From assembly GCA_021795795.1 (NCBI GenBank), contig JAJYPA010000254.1, positions 1-10,839 of the forward strand: a DNA stretch of 10,839 nucleotides, given 5' to 3'. This document shows, piece by piece, positions 1 through 6,713 of this stretch; within the stretch, counting starts at the first letter, position 1; each line of letters opens with the position of its first letter. The position numbers were made by a program, and so were the translations under genes. This DNA comes from Pseudomonadota bacterium (GTDB lineage Bacteria > Pseudomonadota > Gammaproteobacteria > Halothiobacillales > Halothiobacillaceae). The notes under the pieces are model-generated. The model had not been told where the DNA came from and did no database searches. It saw nothing but the letters and a program-made list of their open reading frames with translations.

Positions 1-124
1 ATTCTTCATCCGTGGCCAAACCAAAGGTTTGCCGCCAAACACCCAAGGTGGGAGCCCGGTGCGTGAATTGCGCCCGCCGGGATCTGTGCGGGGGGTGTCC
101 AGTAATGGGTATCCCTACCGCGAT
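1..124 (+). mobile_element. 3' end of a group II intron (domains V and VI)
   Basis: Bases 52-84 fold as a domain V hairpin. GAGCCCGG (52-59), with the catalytic AGC-type start, pairs with CCGGGATC (77-84), leaving the usual mismatch at the third pair; a shorter upper stem and a small bulge lie above. Domain VI follows: GGGTGTCC (93-100) pairs through a six-base loop with GGGTATCC (107-114), and A117 can bulge as the branch point 7 nt before an end at about 124 (CTACCGCGAT). Frame 1 over bases 1-63 reads PNQRFAAKHPRWEP near its end, a short peptide I associate from memory with ORFs over this part of bacterial group II introns. Domains I-IV and any reverse transcriptase lie outside the window, so intactness is unknown. 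The assignment rests on remembered consensus and visible pairing. Confidence 0.62.
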
Positions 125-152
125 ATCAGGTACTTTTTTGTCCGTTAACATC

Positions 153-199
153 TGAATGGCCAATATTCGGGGAGCCAGCCCCTTAAAACTGGTCATTCA
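153..199. repeat. 10-bp inverted repeat with a nested GC hairpin
   Basis: TGAATGGCCA (153-162) and TGGTCATTCA (190-199) pair along all ten positions if one G-T wobble is allowed. The spacer holds a smaller GGGG (169-172) / CCCC (179-182) hairpin followed by TTAAAA. The structure starts about 30 bases after the proposed intron end. It could be a weak terminator, a recombination site or chance; no long T tract follows. The whole 125-393 stretch has no convincing gene. Confidence 0.4.
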
Positions 200-274
200 T
201 AGCTAGTCAATGTCCACGCGACCCTACAAGCGACTTTGCCGACCCCCTGTGGTGCCCATTTTCATGACGGCTGG

Positions 275-289
275 CGCCACACTGTGGCG
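275..289. promoter_or_regulatory. Perfect 7-1-7 palindrome upstream of the exporter operon
   Basis: CGCCACACTGTGGCG is a perfect inverted repeat of 7-bp arms around one central base, 104 bp before the exporter start codon. Its position and symmetry suit a dimeric regulator. The arms recur in a hairpin just downstream of the candidate cargo gene (4902-4933). I found no convincing -35/-10 pair next to it, so the operator role is inference. Confidence 0.35.
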
Positions 290-393
290 GGATATTCGTT
301 TCTCACCTACACTCTCGCCCAACGAGGCGAAAACACCTCATGCGAAACAAAAAATTTGAAACGTGAACAGGGCTAAGAGAATGAGGACGGTCG

Positions 394-2565
394 ATGTCAG
401 AGCCAATTGAGGCCCCGCGCCCAGCAGCGATAACGCCAGCCCAAAGCCGACCGCCATCTGGCATATGGGCCCTTGCGCAATTGGCGGTATACCATCAACG
501 GCCCGTTGACCCCGATCAAGTCATTCGCGCTATGGGGTTCGAGCATCGCGCCATCGGTATCACCGAAATATTGCTTGCTGCGGAAGAAACACACCTGAAG
601 GCCAAGGCAGCCACTCTCGATTGGGAGGGGTTCCGTGCGATGAAGCTACCCTTTATCGCGGAAATGCGGGACAGATCCTTTGCCATTGTCGGTCTAGCGA
701 GACCGCAGGACGGACGACTACCCATTATTACCCCCGGTGAACGGCAACCACGACTTTGCGATGAGGAACAATGGCGAGAGGCGATGACTGGCCAAGTCGT
801 CCTCATCAAGGACCGGTTGGCTTTGAACAATCCGAATCGTCCTTTCGGATTCGCCTGGTTCCTGCCAGTGTTGCGCAAATATCGAAGAGAACTGGCGGAG
901 GTGTTGACCGCCGCTTTTTTCTATCAGCTGCTGGGTATTGGTGTACCGTTATTTGTTCAGGTCATTATCGACAAGGTCTTCGTTTACCACAACTACTCGA
1001 CATTGGCCGTGGTGGGCGCCGGCATGTTCATCGTTATTGTCTTTAACGGATTTTTCGGTGTCCTCCAAAGCGTACTGCTGTCCCATGTCGGCAATCGCAT
1101 CGACGTAACTTTGGGCAGTGCCATTTATCGGCGTCTGGTACGTATACCTCTACGATATTTCGAGATGCGGCGGGTCGGCGATTCCATCGCCCGGGTGCGG
1201 CAACTGGAGCCCATTCGTAGTTTTCTGACGGGCCAGGCGCTACTTTCCATGGTGGATGGACTGTTCGTCTTCGTGTATATCGGCATTCTGCTTTTCTATA
1301 GCCTAGAATTGACGGGCGTGGTGTTGCTCGCTATGGTGCTTATCGCCTTGAGCACTGCACTGTTTCGCCCTTCGTTGCGCGCACGTCTGGAGGAGAAGTT
1401 CGACAGCGGTGCCAATAGTCAGGCGTTTTTAGTGGAGTCGGTGACTGGTATGGAAACGGTCAAGGCCATGGCGCTGGAAGCTCACATGTCCCAGCGATGG
1501 GAGCGATTACTGTCCCGTTATGTGACTACGGCTTACCAGGCCGACCGGCTGAACGGGATTGCCGGTGGCATTGGACACACTTTGCTGAACTTGACTACGC
1601 TCGCGGTGCTCTGGTTTGGGGCACATCTGGTTTTAGATGGAACGATGACCGTTGGCGCGCTGATTGCTTTCCAAATGCTTTCAGGGAGGGCGATGGCCCC
1701 CATACTGCGGGTAACCTCGCTCTGGCAAGAGTTCCAACAGATAGGGATTTCTGTTCGCCGCCTAGGCGACCTCATGAATGCGCCCACCGAACCCGTAATG
1801 GATCCAAACAAGTCCAGTTTGCCAGCCCTCCAGGGACATATCCGTTTTGAGCATGTTTCCTTTCGCTACCACAAAGATGCACCACGGACCATCGAAGATG
1901 TCAGCCTAGACATCCCGGAGGGTATGACTGTGGGTATTGTCGGGCGTAGCGGATCTGGCAAAAGCACGCTCGCCAAGCTTATGCAGTATCTTTATGTGCC
2001 TGAAACAGGGCGAGTTCTTGTGGATGGCTATGACCTTCAGCAAGTAGATCCCAGCTGGCTGCGCCGCCAGATCGCCGTCGTCCCGCAGGACAGTTTTCTT
2101 TTTGGTGGCAGCATTCGTGAAAATATTGCGGTGCGGTTTCCAGGCGCGCCTATGGCCTTAATTATTGAAGCAGCAAAACTTGCGGGAGCGCACGATTTTA
2201 TCGTGGACATGCCTCAAGGCTACGACACTCCAGTGGGGGAGCGCGGCGCATCCCTGTCCGGCGGGCAACGTCAGCGTGTCGCCATCACTAGGGCGTTGCT
2301 CACGAATCCGCGCATCCTGATTTTTGACGAGGCCACCAGCGCCCTGGACTATGAATCGGAGCGCATCATTCAAGACAACCTCGCTAATATCTGTAAGGGC
2401 CGAACCGTAATTCTGGTCGCCCATCGCATGTCCATGCTGCGCCAAGCGGACAGCATCTTCGTGATGGATCATGGGCGACTGGTAGAGCAAGGCAAGCCCG
2501 ATGAGCTTTTGGGTCAAGAAGGGCTATATCGTTATCTCTATCTCCAGCAAGGGCTGGCGACATGA
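394..2565 (+). CDS. Type I secretion ABC exporter, HlyB-like, with degenerate C39 domain
   Basis: This 723-residue inner-membrane half-transporter should dimerise and use ATP to drive a protein substrate through an HlyD/TolC duct. Residues ~20-140 form a C39-like domain (GIWALAQLAVYH aligns with the start of HlyB) in which the protease triad positions are replaced: S22 for Cys, S95 for His, T113 near the Asp position. It should therefore bind cargo rather than cut a leader. The membrane domain spans ~165-450. The ATPase carries Walker A GRSGSGKST (517-525), signature LSGGQ (621-625), Walker B ILIFDE (641-646) and switch H677, all intact, so it should be active. Length matches HlyB/LapB-type exporters. 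GAGGA at 383-387 lies six bases before the ATG. The stop overlaps the adaptor start as ATGA, showing translational coupling. Family is near certain; substrate is inferred. Confidence 0.95.
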   Translation: MSEPIEAPRPAAITPAQSRPPSGIWALAQLAVYHQRPVDPDQVIRAMGFEHRAIGITEILLAAEETHLKAKAATLDWEGFRAMKLPFIAEMRDRSFAIVGLARPQDGRLPIITPGERQPRLCDEEQWREAMTGQVVLIKDRLALNNPNRPFGFAWFLPVLRKYRRELAEVLTAAFFYQLLGIGVPLFVQVIIDKVFVYHNYSTLAVVGAGMFIVIVFNGFFGVLQSVLLSHVGNRIDVTLGSAIYRRLVRIPLRYFEMRRVGDSIARVRQLEPIRSFLTGQALLSMVDGLFVFVYIGILLFYSLELTGVVLLAMVLIALSTALFRPSLRARLEEKFDSGANSQAFLVESVTGMETVKAMALEAHMSQRWERLLSRYVTTAYQADRLNGIAGGIGHTLLNLTTLAVLWFGAHLVLDGTMTVGALIAFQMLSGRAMAPILRVTSLWQEFQQIGISVRRLGDLMNAPTEPVMDPNKSSLPALQGHIRFEHVSFRYHKDAPRTIEDVSLDIPEGMTVGIVGRSGSGKSTLAKLMQYLYVPETGRVLVDGYDLQQVDPSWLRRQIAVVPQDSFLFGGSIRENIAVRFPGAPMALIIEAAKLAGAHDFIVDMPQGYDTPVGERGASLSGGQRQRVAITRALLTNPRILIFDEATSALDYESERIIQDNLANICKGRTVILVAHRMSMLRQADSIFVMDHGRLVEQGKPDELLGQEGLYRYLYLQQGLAT

Positions 2566-4073
2566 GCGTTCAAAAGCAGGCGCAGGCGCCAGAGGCCAAC
2601 GAACCCATGGAAGCCCGCGCCCCCCGGAAACAATGGTGGTGGAAACGCGCCCGTGACTCCAGTGTCCAGCTGTCGCGTGATTTTCAGGCCCACACCCTGG
2701 CCATCCAGGAAACACCGCCATCACCATTTACCAGAATGGTGCTGTGGGGGCTGGCGTTACTCATTATCGTTCTGCTGACATGGTCCTATGTGAGCCACAT
2801 CCCCATCATGACCAGCGCGCCGGGAAAATTCGTGACATCCGCGCGCACCAAGGTAATCCAAAGTCTGGATACCGGAACGGTATCGGCCATATTGGTCAAA
2901 ACAGGAGATATAGTAAAAGCTGGGCAAACGCTGGTGGAACTAAACCCGGAAGTTAACCAATCCGCACTAATCTCCAGGTCTCACTCCTTAACTCTTGATC
3001 GGCTAGAAGAACAGCGTATTCAAGCAGAACTGTCTGGAGCAACCAATATGGCCCCGGTTTCCGGAGAAACTACATCAATGGTTTCGTTGGAGTCGCGCTT
3101 GCAGCAATCGGAGATGTCCCACTATCAAGCACATTTGGCTGATGATTTGGCGCAGATACAGGAGGCCAAAGCGAAACTTGCCGCGGGGCAAGCTTCTCTG
3201 AATGAGTATGCGCAACGCGCACGCCTTGATCGCCAGATCGCCTTTGAAGCCGCACCGCTGGTTAGCCAAGGGGCACTGTCCGGCTACCATTATGATCAGT
3301 TACAGGATAGGGCTCTAAAAGAAGAAGGGGATCTCGCCGCTCAAAAAAAAGAAGTTGTTCAGCTTCAGCAGGCTCAAGTGGCTGCGCAGGAGCAATACGC
3401 ACAGGATCGAACCAATTTCAGCAAGAAGCTGTTCAGGAACTGGCAGAACACCAAAAGCCAAGTCTACGCCCTCTCTCGTAAAACATCGGTGGCCAAGGAG
3501 CAATATCATTTGGACTGGTTGAGATCACCCGTTGACGGTGTAGTGCAGGGGGTGAGTGTGGCGAGTTTGGGCACGGTGATCCAACCTGGACAGACAGTGG
3601 CCACCGTAGTACCGCTCCACGCCCCATTGGCCGTTGATACGGATGTTTCCAGCCAGGATGTGGGTTTTATCAAGGTCGGGCAACAGGTAGAGATCAAGGT
3701 TTCCGCATTCCCCTTTGAGGAGTATGGCATGATCTCCGGAAAAGTCACTTCGATCAGCCCTACCGCCGAGGCGAGCAATACCGTTGCTGCACCTCCACCA
3801 GGAGAGAATCACCAGTCGGAATCGACTGCTTCTTCAGCGGCGCCACAGACACAGGATGGTGAACCCTCAGCTTCGGAATCTGCGCCCCCGACACTCTATT
3901 ACCGGGTGCATATACAACCCAAGCAGCGCTGGTTATTGGTTGATGGTATCAAGCATCCGATGAGTGCAGGGATGACGGTCACAGTAGACATTCGAACAGG
4001 CGAGCGGCGAGTGCTTGACTTTTTCCTGGATCCTGTTATTAAGTATTTGAATGACGGCCTTGAATTGAGATGA
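2562..4073 (+). CDS. Type I secretion membrane fusion protein, HlyD family
   Basis: This 503-residue periplasmic adaptor should link the ABC exporter to a TolC-type porin. The N-terminus is cytosolic (~1-58), followed by one membrane segment at 59-77 (MVLWGLALLIIVLLTWSYV). A lipoyl/biotinyl-like half follows at ~88-127 (TGTVSAILVKTGDIVKAGQ), then a long Gln/Ala/Glu-rich coiled coil at ~140-315, and the second lipoyl half and beta-barrel from ~323 (SPVDGVVQGV, PGQTVATVV). The C-terminal MSAGMTVTVDIRTGERR then DFFLDPVIKYLNDGL is typical of HlyD. An odd insert of ~35 Pro/Ser/Glu/Ala-rich residues (~409-444) interrupts the barrel and looks disordered. The ATG overlaps the exporter stop, with AAGGG about 8 bases upstream. 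A terminator follows the stop codon. Confidence 0.93.
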   Translation: MSVQKQAQAPEANEPMEARAPRKQWWWKRARDSSVQLSRDFQAHTLAIQETPPSPFTRMVLWGLALLIIVLLTWSYVSHIPIMTSAPGKFVTSARTKVIQSLDTGTVSAILVKTGDIVKAGQTLVELNPEVNQSALISRSHSLTLDRLEEQRIQAELSGATNMAPVSGETTSMVSLESRLQQSEMSHYQAHLADDLAQIQEAKAKLAAGQASLNEYAQRARLDRQIAFEAAPLVSQGALSGYHYDQLQDRALKEEGDLAAQKKEVVQLQQAQVAAQEQYAQDRTNFSKKLFRNWQNTKSQVYALSRKTSVAKEQYHLDWLRSPVDGVVQGVSVASLGTVIQPGQTVATVVPLHAPLAVDTDVSSQDVGFIKVGQQVEIKVSAFPFEEYGMISGKVTSISPTAEASNTVAAPPPGENHQSESTASSAAPQTQDGEPSASESAPPTLYYRVHIQPKQRWLLVDGIKHPMSAGMTVTVDIRTGERRVLDFFLDPVIKYLNDGLELR

Positions 4074-4100
4074 GACGACCGCCATACGCGTTCTTATAAG
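4072..4100 (+). promoter_or_regulatory. Candidate promoter for the candidate cargo gene
   Basis: TATAAG (4095-4100) matches five of six -10 bases. The hexamer 17 bases upstream, GAGACG (4072-4077), matches only three of six -35 bases. Transcription would start near 4107, inside the terminator loop, so such a transcript would lack the full hairpin and carry a ~50-nt leader with a strong ribosome binding site. Weak on sequence alone; the context is what makes it worth listing. Confidence 0.3.
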
Positions 4101-4125
4101 ACTCCACATAAGGAGTCGCTTTTTT
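4100..4125 (+). terminator. Intrinsic terminator after the hlyD-type gene
   Basis: GACTCC (4100-4105) and GGAGTC (4112-4117) form a perfect 6-bp stem with a six-base loop, followed after GC by six T (4120-4125). It lies 27 bases after the adaptor stop and 33 bases before the next start codon. The stem is short, so readthrough is likely, which could tune cargo versus transporter expression. Confidence 0.7.
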
Positions 4126-4157
4126 GATAACCATGTATCTGCTACAAGGAGAAATCA

Positions 4158-4865
4158 ATGACTAGCCAAGAGCAATCCGGTATAAATAGTTTTGTTAATG
4201 CGTTAGAATCTTCAGGGGCTATAATCAAAACGCCAACTGGCGGGTTTGCAATAAATCCAGCTGTACCAGCTATTGCCAACTTTGTTGATGGTTTGCCAAG
4301 TGCATTATTGCATAGTAGTGAAACAGGAGGTGGGGATTACGATGCAGATAACATCAACTTCACCACGCTGCTTTCTGGTGCAGTCCAAGACGCCATTGCA
4401 GGAACCCTTGGCGCAACAGTTGGTCTTGGGATTGACTATAACGGTAGCTATTATTCACTGTCTAGTGATGGTGAATTTTCATACGGAAGCGATTCTGCGC
4501 TTCCAAATGGCTCCGGAAATGTAGAGGTTGGCTCTTCATTTGGGCCAACCGGAGAATCTCCACTTTCTGTAGAGTATGAGCAAAGTAATGGTCAATATTA
4601 CGGATGGGATTTTGGTCCTGGGGGCGGACCGTTCTCTGGAGCTGATACTAATCAATCAAAACTATCTAGTGGTGCAGAAATTTACAATCAGATGCAGACC
4701 CCTGGTTTTGACACAAATAACCCAATTCTTGGTGGTTTGCCGTCGCATGTGCCTAGCGGTTTCCCGTCGCATGTCCTTAGCGGTTTCCCGTCGCATGTCC
4801 TTAGCGGTTTCCCGTCGCCCGTGCTCAACGGTTTCCCAACAGACATATTGGGGTCTCTTGCCTAG
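4158..4865 (+). CDS. Orphan acidic repeat-tailed protein, candidate type I secretion substrate
   Basis: I do not recognise this 235-residue protein from any family. It has about 21 Asp/Glu, two Lys, no Arg and no Cys, so it is strongly acidic. It is rich in Gly, Ser, Asn and Tyr. The middle (~75-165) alternates polar and aromatic residues in a beta-rich pattern (GLGIDYNGSYYSLSSDGEFS; QYYGWDFGPGGGPF). There is no Sec signal peptide, membrane segment, RTX nonapeptide or double-glycine leader. Residues 193-232 are five tandem 8-residue units of the GFPSHVLS type, ending ILGSLA. The start is fixed by AAGGAG (4146-4151) six bases before the ATG. Its place right after exporter and adaptor, lack of a Sec signal and no Cys fit a non-RTX type I cargo with an uncleaved C-terminal signal. 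That role is inference. Base composition is AT-richer than the exporter gene. Confidence 0.85.
   Translation: MTSQEQSGINSFVNALESSGAIIKTPTGGFAINPAVPAIANFVDGLPSALLHSSETGGGDYDADNINFTTLLSGAVQDAIAGTLGATVGLGIDYNGSYYSLSSDGEFSYGSDSALPNGSGNVEVGSSFGPTGESPLSVEYEQSNGQYYGWDFGPGGGPFSGADTNQSKLSSGAEIYNQMQTPGFDTNNPILGGLPSHVPSGFPSHVLSGFPSHVLSGFPSPVLNGFPTDILGSLA
4734..4853 (+). repeat. Five in-frame 24-bp tandem repeats
   Basis: Units start at 4734, 4758, 4782, 4806 and 4830 and encode GLPSHVPS, GFPSHVLS, GFPSHVLS, GFPSPVLN and GFPTDILG. Units 2 and 3 are identical in all 24 bases; units 1, 4 and 5 diverge. The array is in frame at the extreme C-terminus of the acidic protein, so gain or loss of units by slippage would keep the reading frame. 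Confidence 0.95.
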
Positions 4866-4901
4866 CAAACAAAATTAATAGTGCAACTCTATTCATCGCC
4901 G

Positions 4902-4933
4902 CGGCGCCACTGCGAACAACTATTGTGGCGTCG
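4902..4933 (+). terminator. Hairpin between convergent genes, possible terminator
   Basis: CGGCGCCAC (4902-4910) pairs with GTGGCGTCG (4925-4933) over nine positions with one G-T wobble and a 14-base loop, 37 bases after the acidic-protein stop. There is no T run behind it, so it is not a classic intrinsic terminator; it may halt transcription weakly or protect the 3' end. Its arms resemble the 275-289 palindrome. The rest of 4866-5046 is AT-rich without a gene. Confidence 0.4.
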
Positions 4934-4947
4934 TATCATATATGATA
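4934..4947. repeat. 14-bp perfect AT palindrome
   Basis: TATCATATATGATA is its own reverse complement and abuts the preceding hairpin. Its 11-bp part CATATATGATA (4937-4947) recurs exactly at 6561-6571, next to the tolC promoter. A regulator site is possible, but an AT-rich background makes chance a real alternative. Confidence 0.4.
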
Positions 4948-5046
4948 TGTTTAAGACATAACAATTAAAAATAAATGCCGCAGGCTACGGACGGCTAAGC
5001 CAGTAGATATTGGATTTCTGTTATGGCGTATTTTTAATATGCTATA

Positions 5047-6513
5047 CTACATAATTCCACTTAATGATAACAAACAATGTGCGAACTGGCGCGGGTGAAT
5101 TGATCGAAATAGTAGCCATTTGGTAAGCGCTTTATCAAAAGTTGCCTTCTGTTTATCTATGGATGCTTGAATTTCAAGAGATCTTGCATGATCCACTTCA
5201 AGATTGTTTCCTTGTTTGGCCAAATAACGCTTCTTATTTAGCAATACGTTTTCTTTCGCAAGGTTGTTTTCTTGTGATGCGGTTTTCAGGGCAGCCATGG
5301 CGTTTCGATACATTTCGATAGCGTAGCCCTTGCGGCTGTTTACCGTAGCGAGTTCATTATCGTAGTTACCGAACGCATCAACCACACCGACCTGTGCCGA
5401 TTGCACAGAGGCAACCACATTCATAGCTGGTAGCAAAGGGATATTGAGCGCCAAACCGACAGTATAGTTACTTCCTTTGGTCGCGGTGATCGCGTTCAGG
5501 GTGTTTCCAGTATTAATCCCCAGCCAATTATATTGGGCAACCAAAGATAACGTCGGCCAGAAGCCCGCGCGCGCAGTGTTGACTTGCTGCCTCGCCTCCG
5601 CAATGCGGGCACGAGCCGATTCAATGGCTGGATCATTCATCTGGTCTGGAGAACTAAATGATGAATTAGGCGCGCCTGGTATTTGGCTGCTTGTCGTAAA
5701 CATAGCAAGTGATTGTGTATAACCCATAGCTCGCAGCAATCGTTCTCGATCGGATGCTTCTTGTTGTAGATATTGATCAAGCTGAGTCTGTGCCTGTAGC
5801 GCAGCTTGTTCCGCAGCAATCGAGTCTATCCGACTAGACATATCATGTTGGTAACGTGCCTTAGTCAACCGTGCAGAGTCTTGATCAATAGTCACAATCT
5901 TCCGTTGTTTTTGTATGGCTATTTCATCTTCCGTTAACGCTACATAACTGGATAGAATTTTTAAAAAAACCTTATTTATCGATTCTTGTAATGATGCGTT
6001 AGCGGATTTAATGGCATCTATAGCTGCGCGGTAAGTGGCGATGTCTTTACCACCAGAGAATAAATTAAGATTAAAGTTCGCGGTAACAGCATTATTGTAA
6101 AAACCATGTGTTGCTGGAACCAGTGTCCCGGCAATAAAGGTATTTCCTGATTGGCCTATGGGTTTATACAGTTCTGCCTGGTCATCAATCGACAAGCCAG
6201 GAATAAAATTACTAATTGAAAAGAGTTTTTGTGATTCCGCCTGAGTAATTTCGCCATTCGCTTGGACAATGTCAATCTGCCGAGAGAGGCCAATTTCCAA
6301 TGCCTTAAGTAAGCTTAATCTATGCAAATCCATATTTATAGGGCTGCGTATAGTGGCAATGTCGCTGGAATTTGCTGCGCTAGCAAAAATAAGCAGGCAA
6401 GAAAACAAAAAAAACAGTATGTATTTATGATAAATTTGTTCATTTGTGCAATATTTTTTTTTGATAAATAAACCGTCTTGACTTGCATTTTCATGAGAAA
6501 AAGTATCCATCAT
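5047..6513 (-). CDS. TolC-family outer membrane efflux/secretion porin
   Basis: This 488-residue protein has the TolC/OEP pattern: two similar halves of long helices (LSLLKALEIGLSRQIDIVQA at the start; ESARARIAEARQQVNTARAGFWPTLSLVAQYNW opening the second half) with short beta segments (AVTANFNLNLFSGGKD; YTVGLALNIPLLPAMN). It should form the trimeric outer-membrane and periplasmic tunnel for the exporter and adaptor encoded on the other side. A Sec signal is present, with h-region 31-43 (YILFFLFSCLLIF) and likely cleavage after ASA at 46. The n-region is unusually long (~30 residues) and no good ribosome binding site precedes the tandem ATG codons at 6513/6510, so the true start is uncertain. 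A 9-base A run lies at codons 17-20. The gene converges on the acidic-protein gene, so it is transcribed separately. Base composition is AT-rich. Confidence 0.9.
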   Translation of the reverse strand: MMDTFSHENASQDGLFIKKKYCTNEQIYHKYILFFLFSCLLIFASAANSSDIATIRSPINMDLHRLSLLKALEIGLSRQIDIVQANGEITQAESQKLFSISNFIPGLSIDDQAELYKPIGQSGNTFIAGTLVPATHGFYNNAVTANFNLNLFSGGKDIATYRAAIDAIKSANASLQESINKVFLKILSSYVALTEDEIAIQKQRKIVTIDQDSARLTKARYQHDMSSRIDSIAAEQAALQAQTQLDQYLQQEASDRERLLRAMGYTQSLAMFTTSSQIPGAPNSSFSSPDQMNDPAIESARARIAEARQQVNTARAGFWPTLSLVAQYNWLGINTGNTLNAITATKGSNYTVGLALNIPLLPAMNVVASVQSAQVGVVDAFGNYDNELATVNSRKGYAIEMYRNAMAALKTASQENNLAKENVLLNKKRYLAKQGNNLEVDHARSLEIQASIDKQKATFDKALTKWLLFRSIHPRQFAHCLLSLSGIM

Positions 6514-6566
6514 TTTTCTTTGTAACGCAAAAAAAATGAGAAACAGAATTTTATTTTAAACATATA

Positions 6567-6591
6567 TGATAATGATTAACCAATGATTATA
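6567..6591 (-). promoter_or_regulatory. tolC promoter -10 with overlapping Fur-like operator
   Basis: On the minus strand 6586-6591 reads TATAAT, a perfect -10 box; no strong -35 sits at the right distance. Overlapping it, plus-strand TGATAATGATTAACC (6567-6581) matches the 7-1-7 Fur motif (TGATAAT-N-ATTATCA) at 12 of 14 defined positions. AATGATTA occurs twice as a direct repeat (6571-6578, 6582-6589), 11 bp apart, one helical turn. A bound repressor would cover the -10 and start site. Iron control is inference from motif similarity. Confidence 0.45.
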
Positions 6592-6713
6592 TTTGAATGC
6601 GTAATTATCAAATAAGCGTGAATTATGCAAGCAATGAATCATGCAGACAGACAGCCTGTTTCCATGACAATCTTGACTCACAATAAGTGGTGCATACAAC
6701 AACCATTGCCTTA

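Noticed and set aside
4734..4853. Tandem repeats as a CRISPR or satellite array
   Set aside because: Units are contiguous 24-mers without spacers and in frame with the gene; they are a coding repeat.
4158..4865. RTX toxin or bacteriocin with GG leader
   Set aside because: No GGxGxD nonapeptides are present. TGG near residue 28 is not followed by a small bacteriocin core, and the exporter lacks protease residues.
5036..5049. Plus-strand promoter-like TATACT near the tolC 3' end
   Set aside because: Nothing on the plus strand lies downstream; the gene there is on the minus strand.
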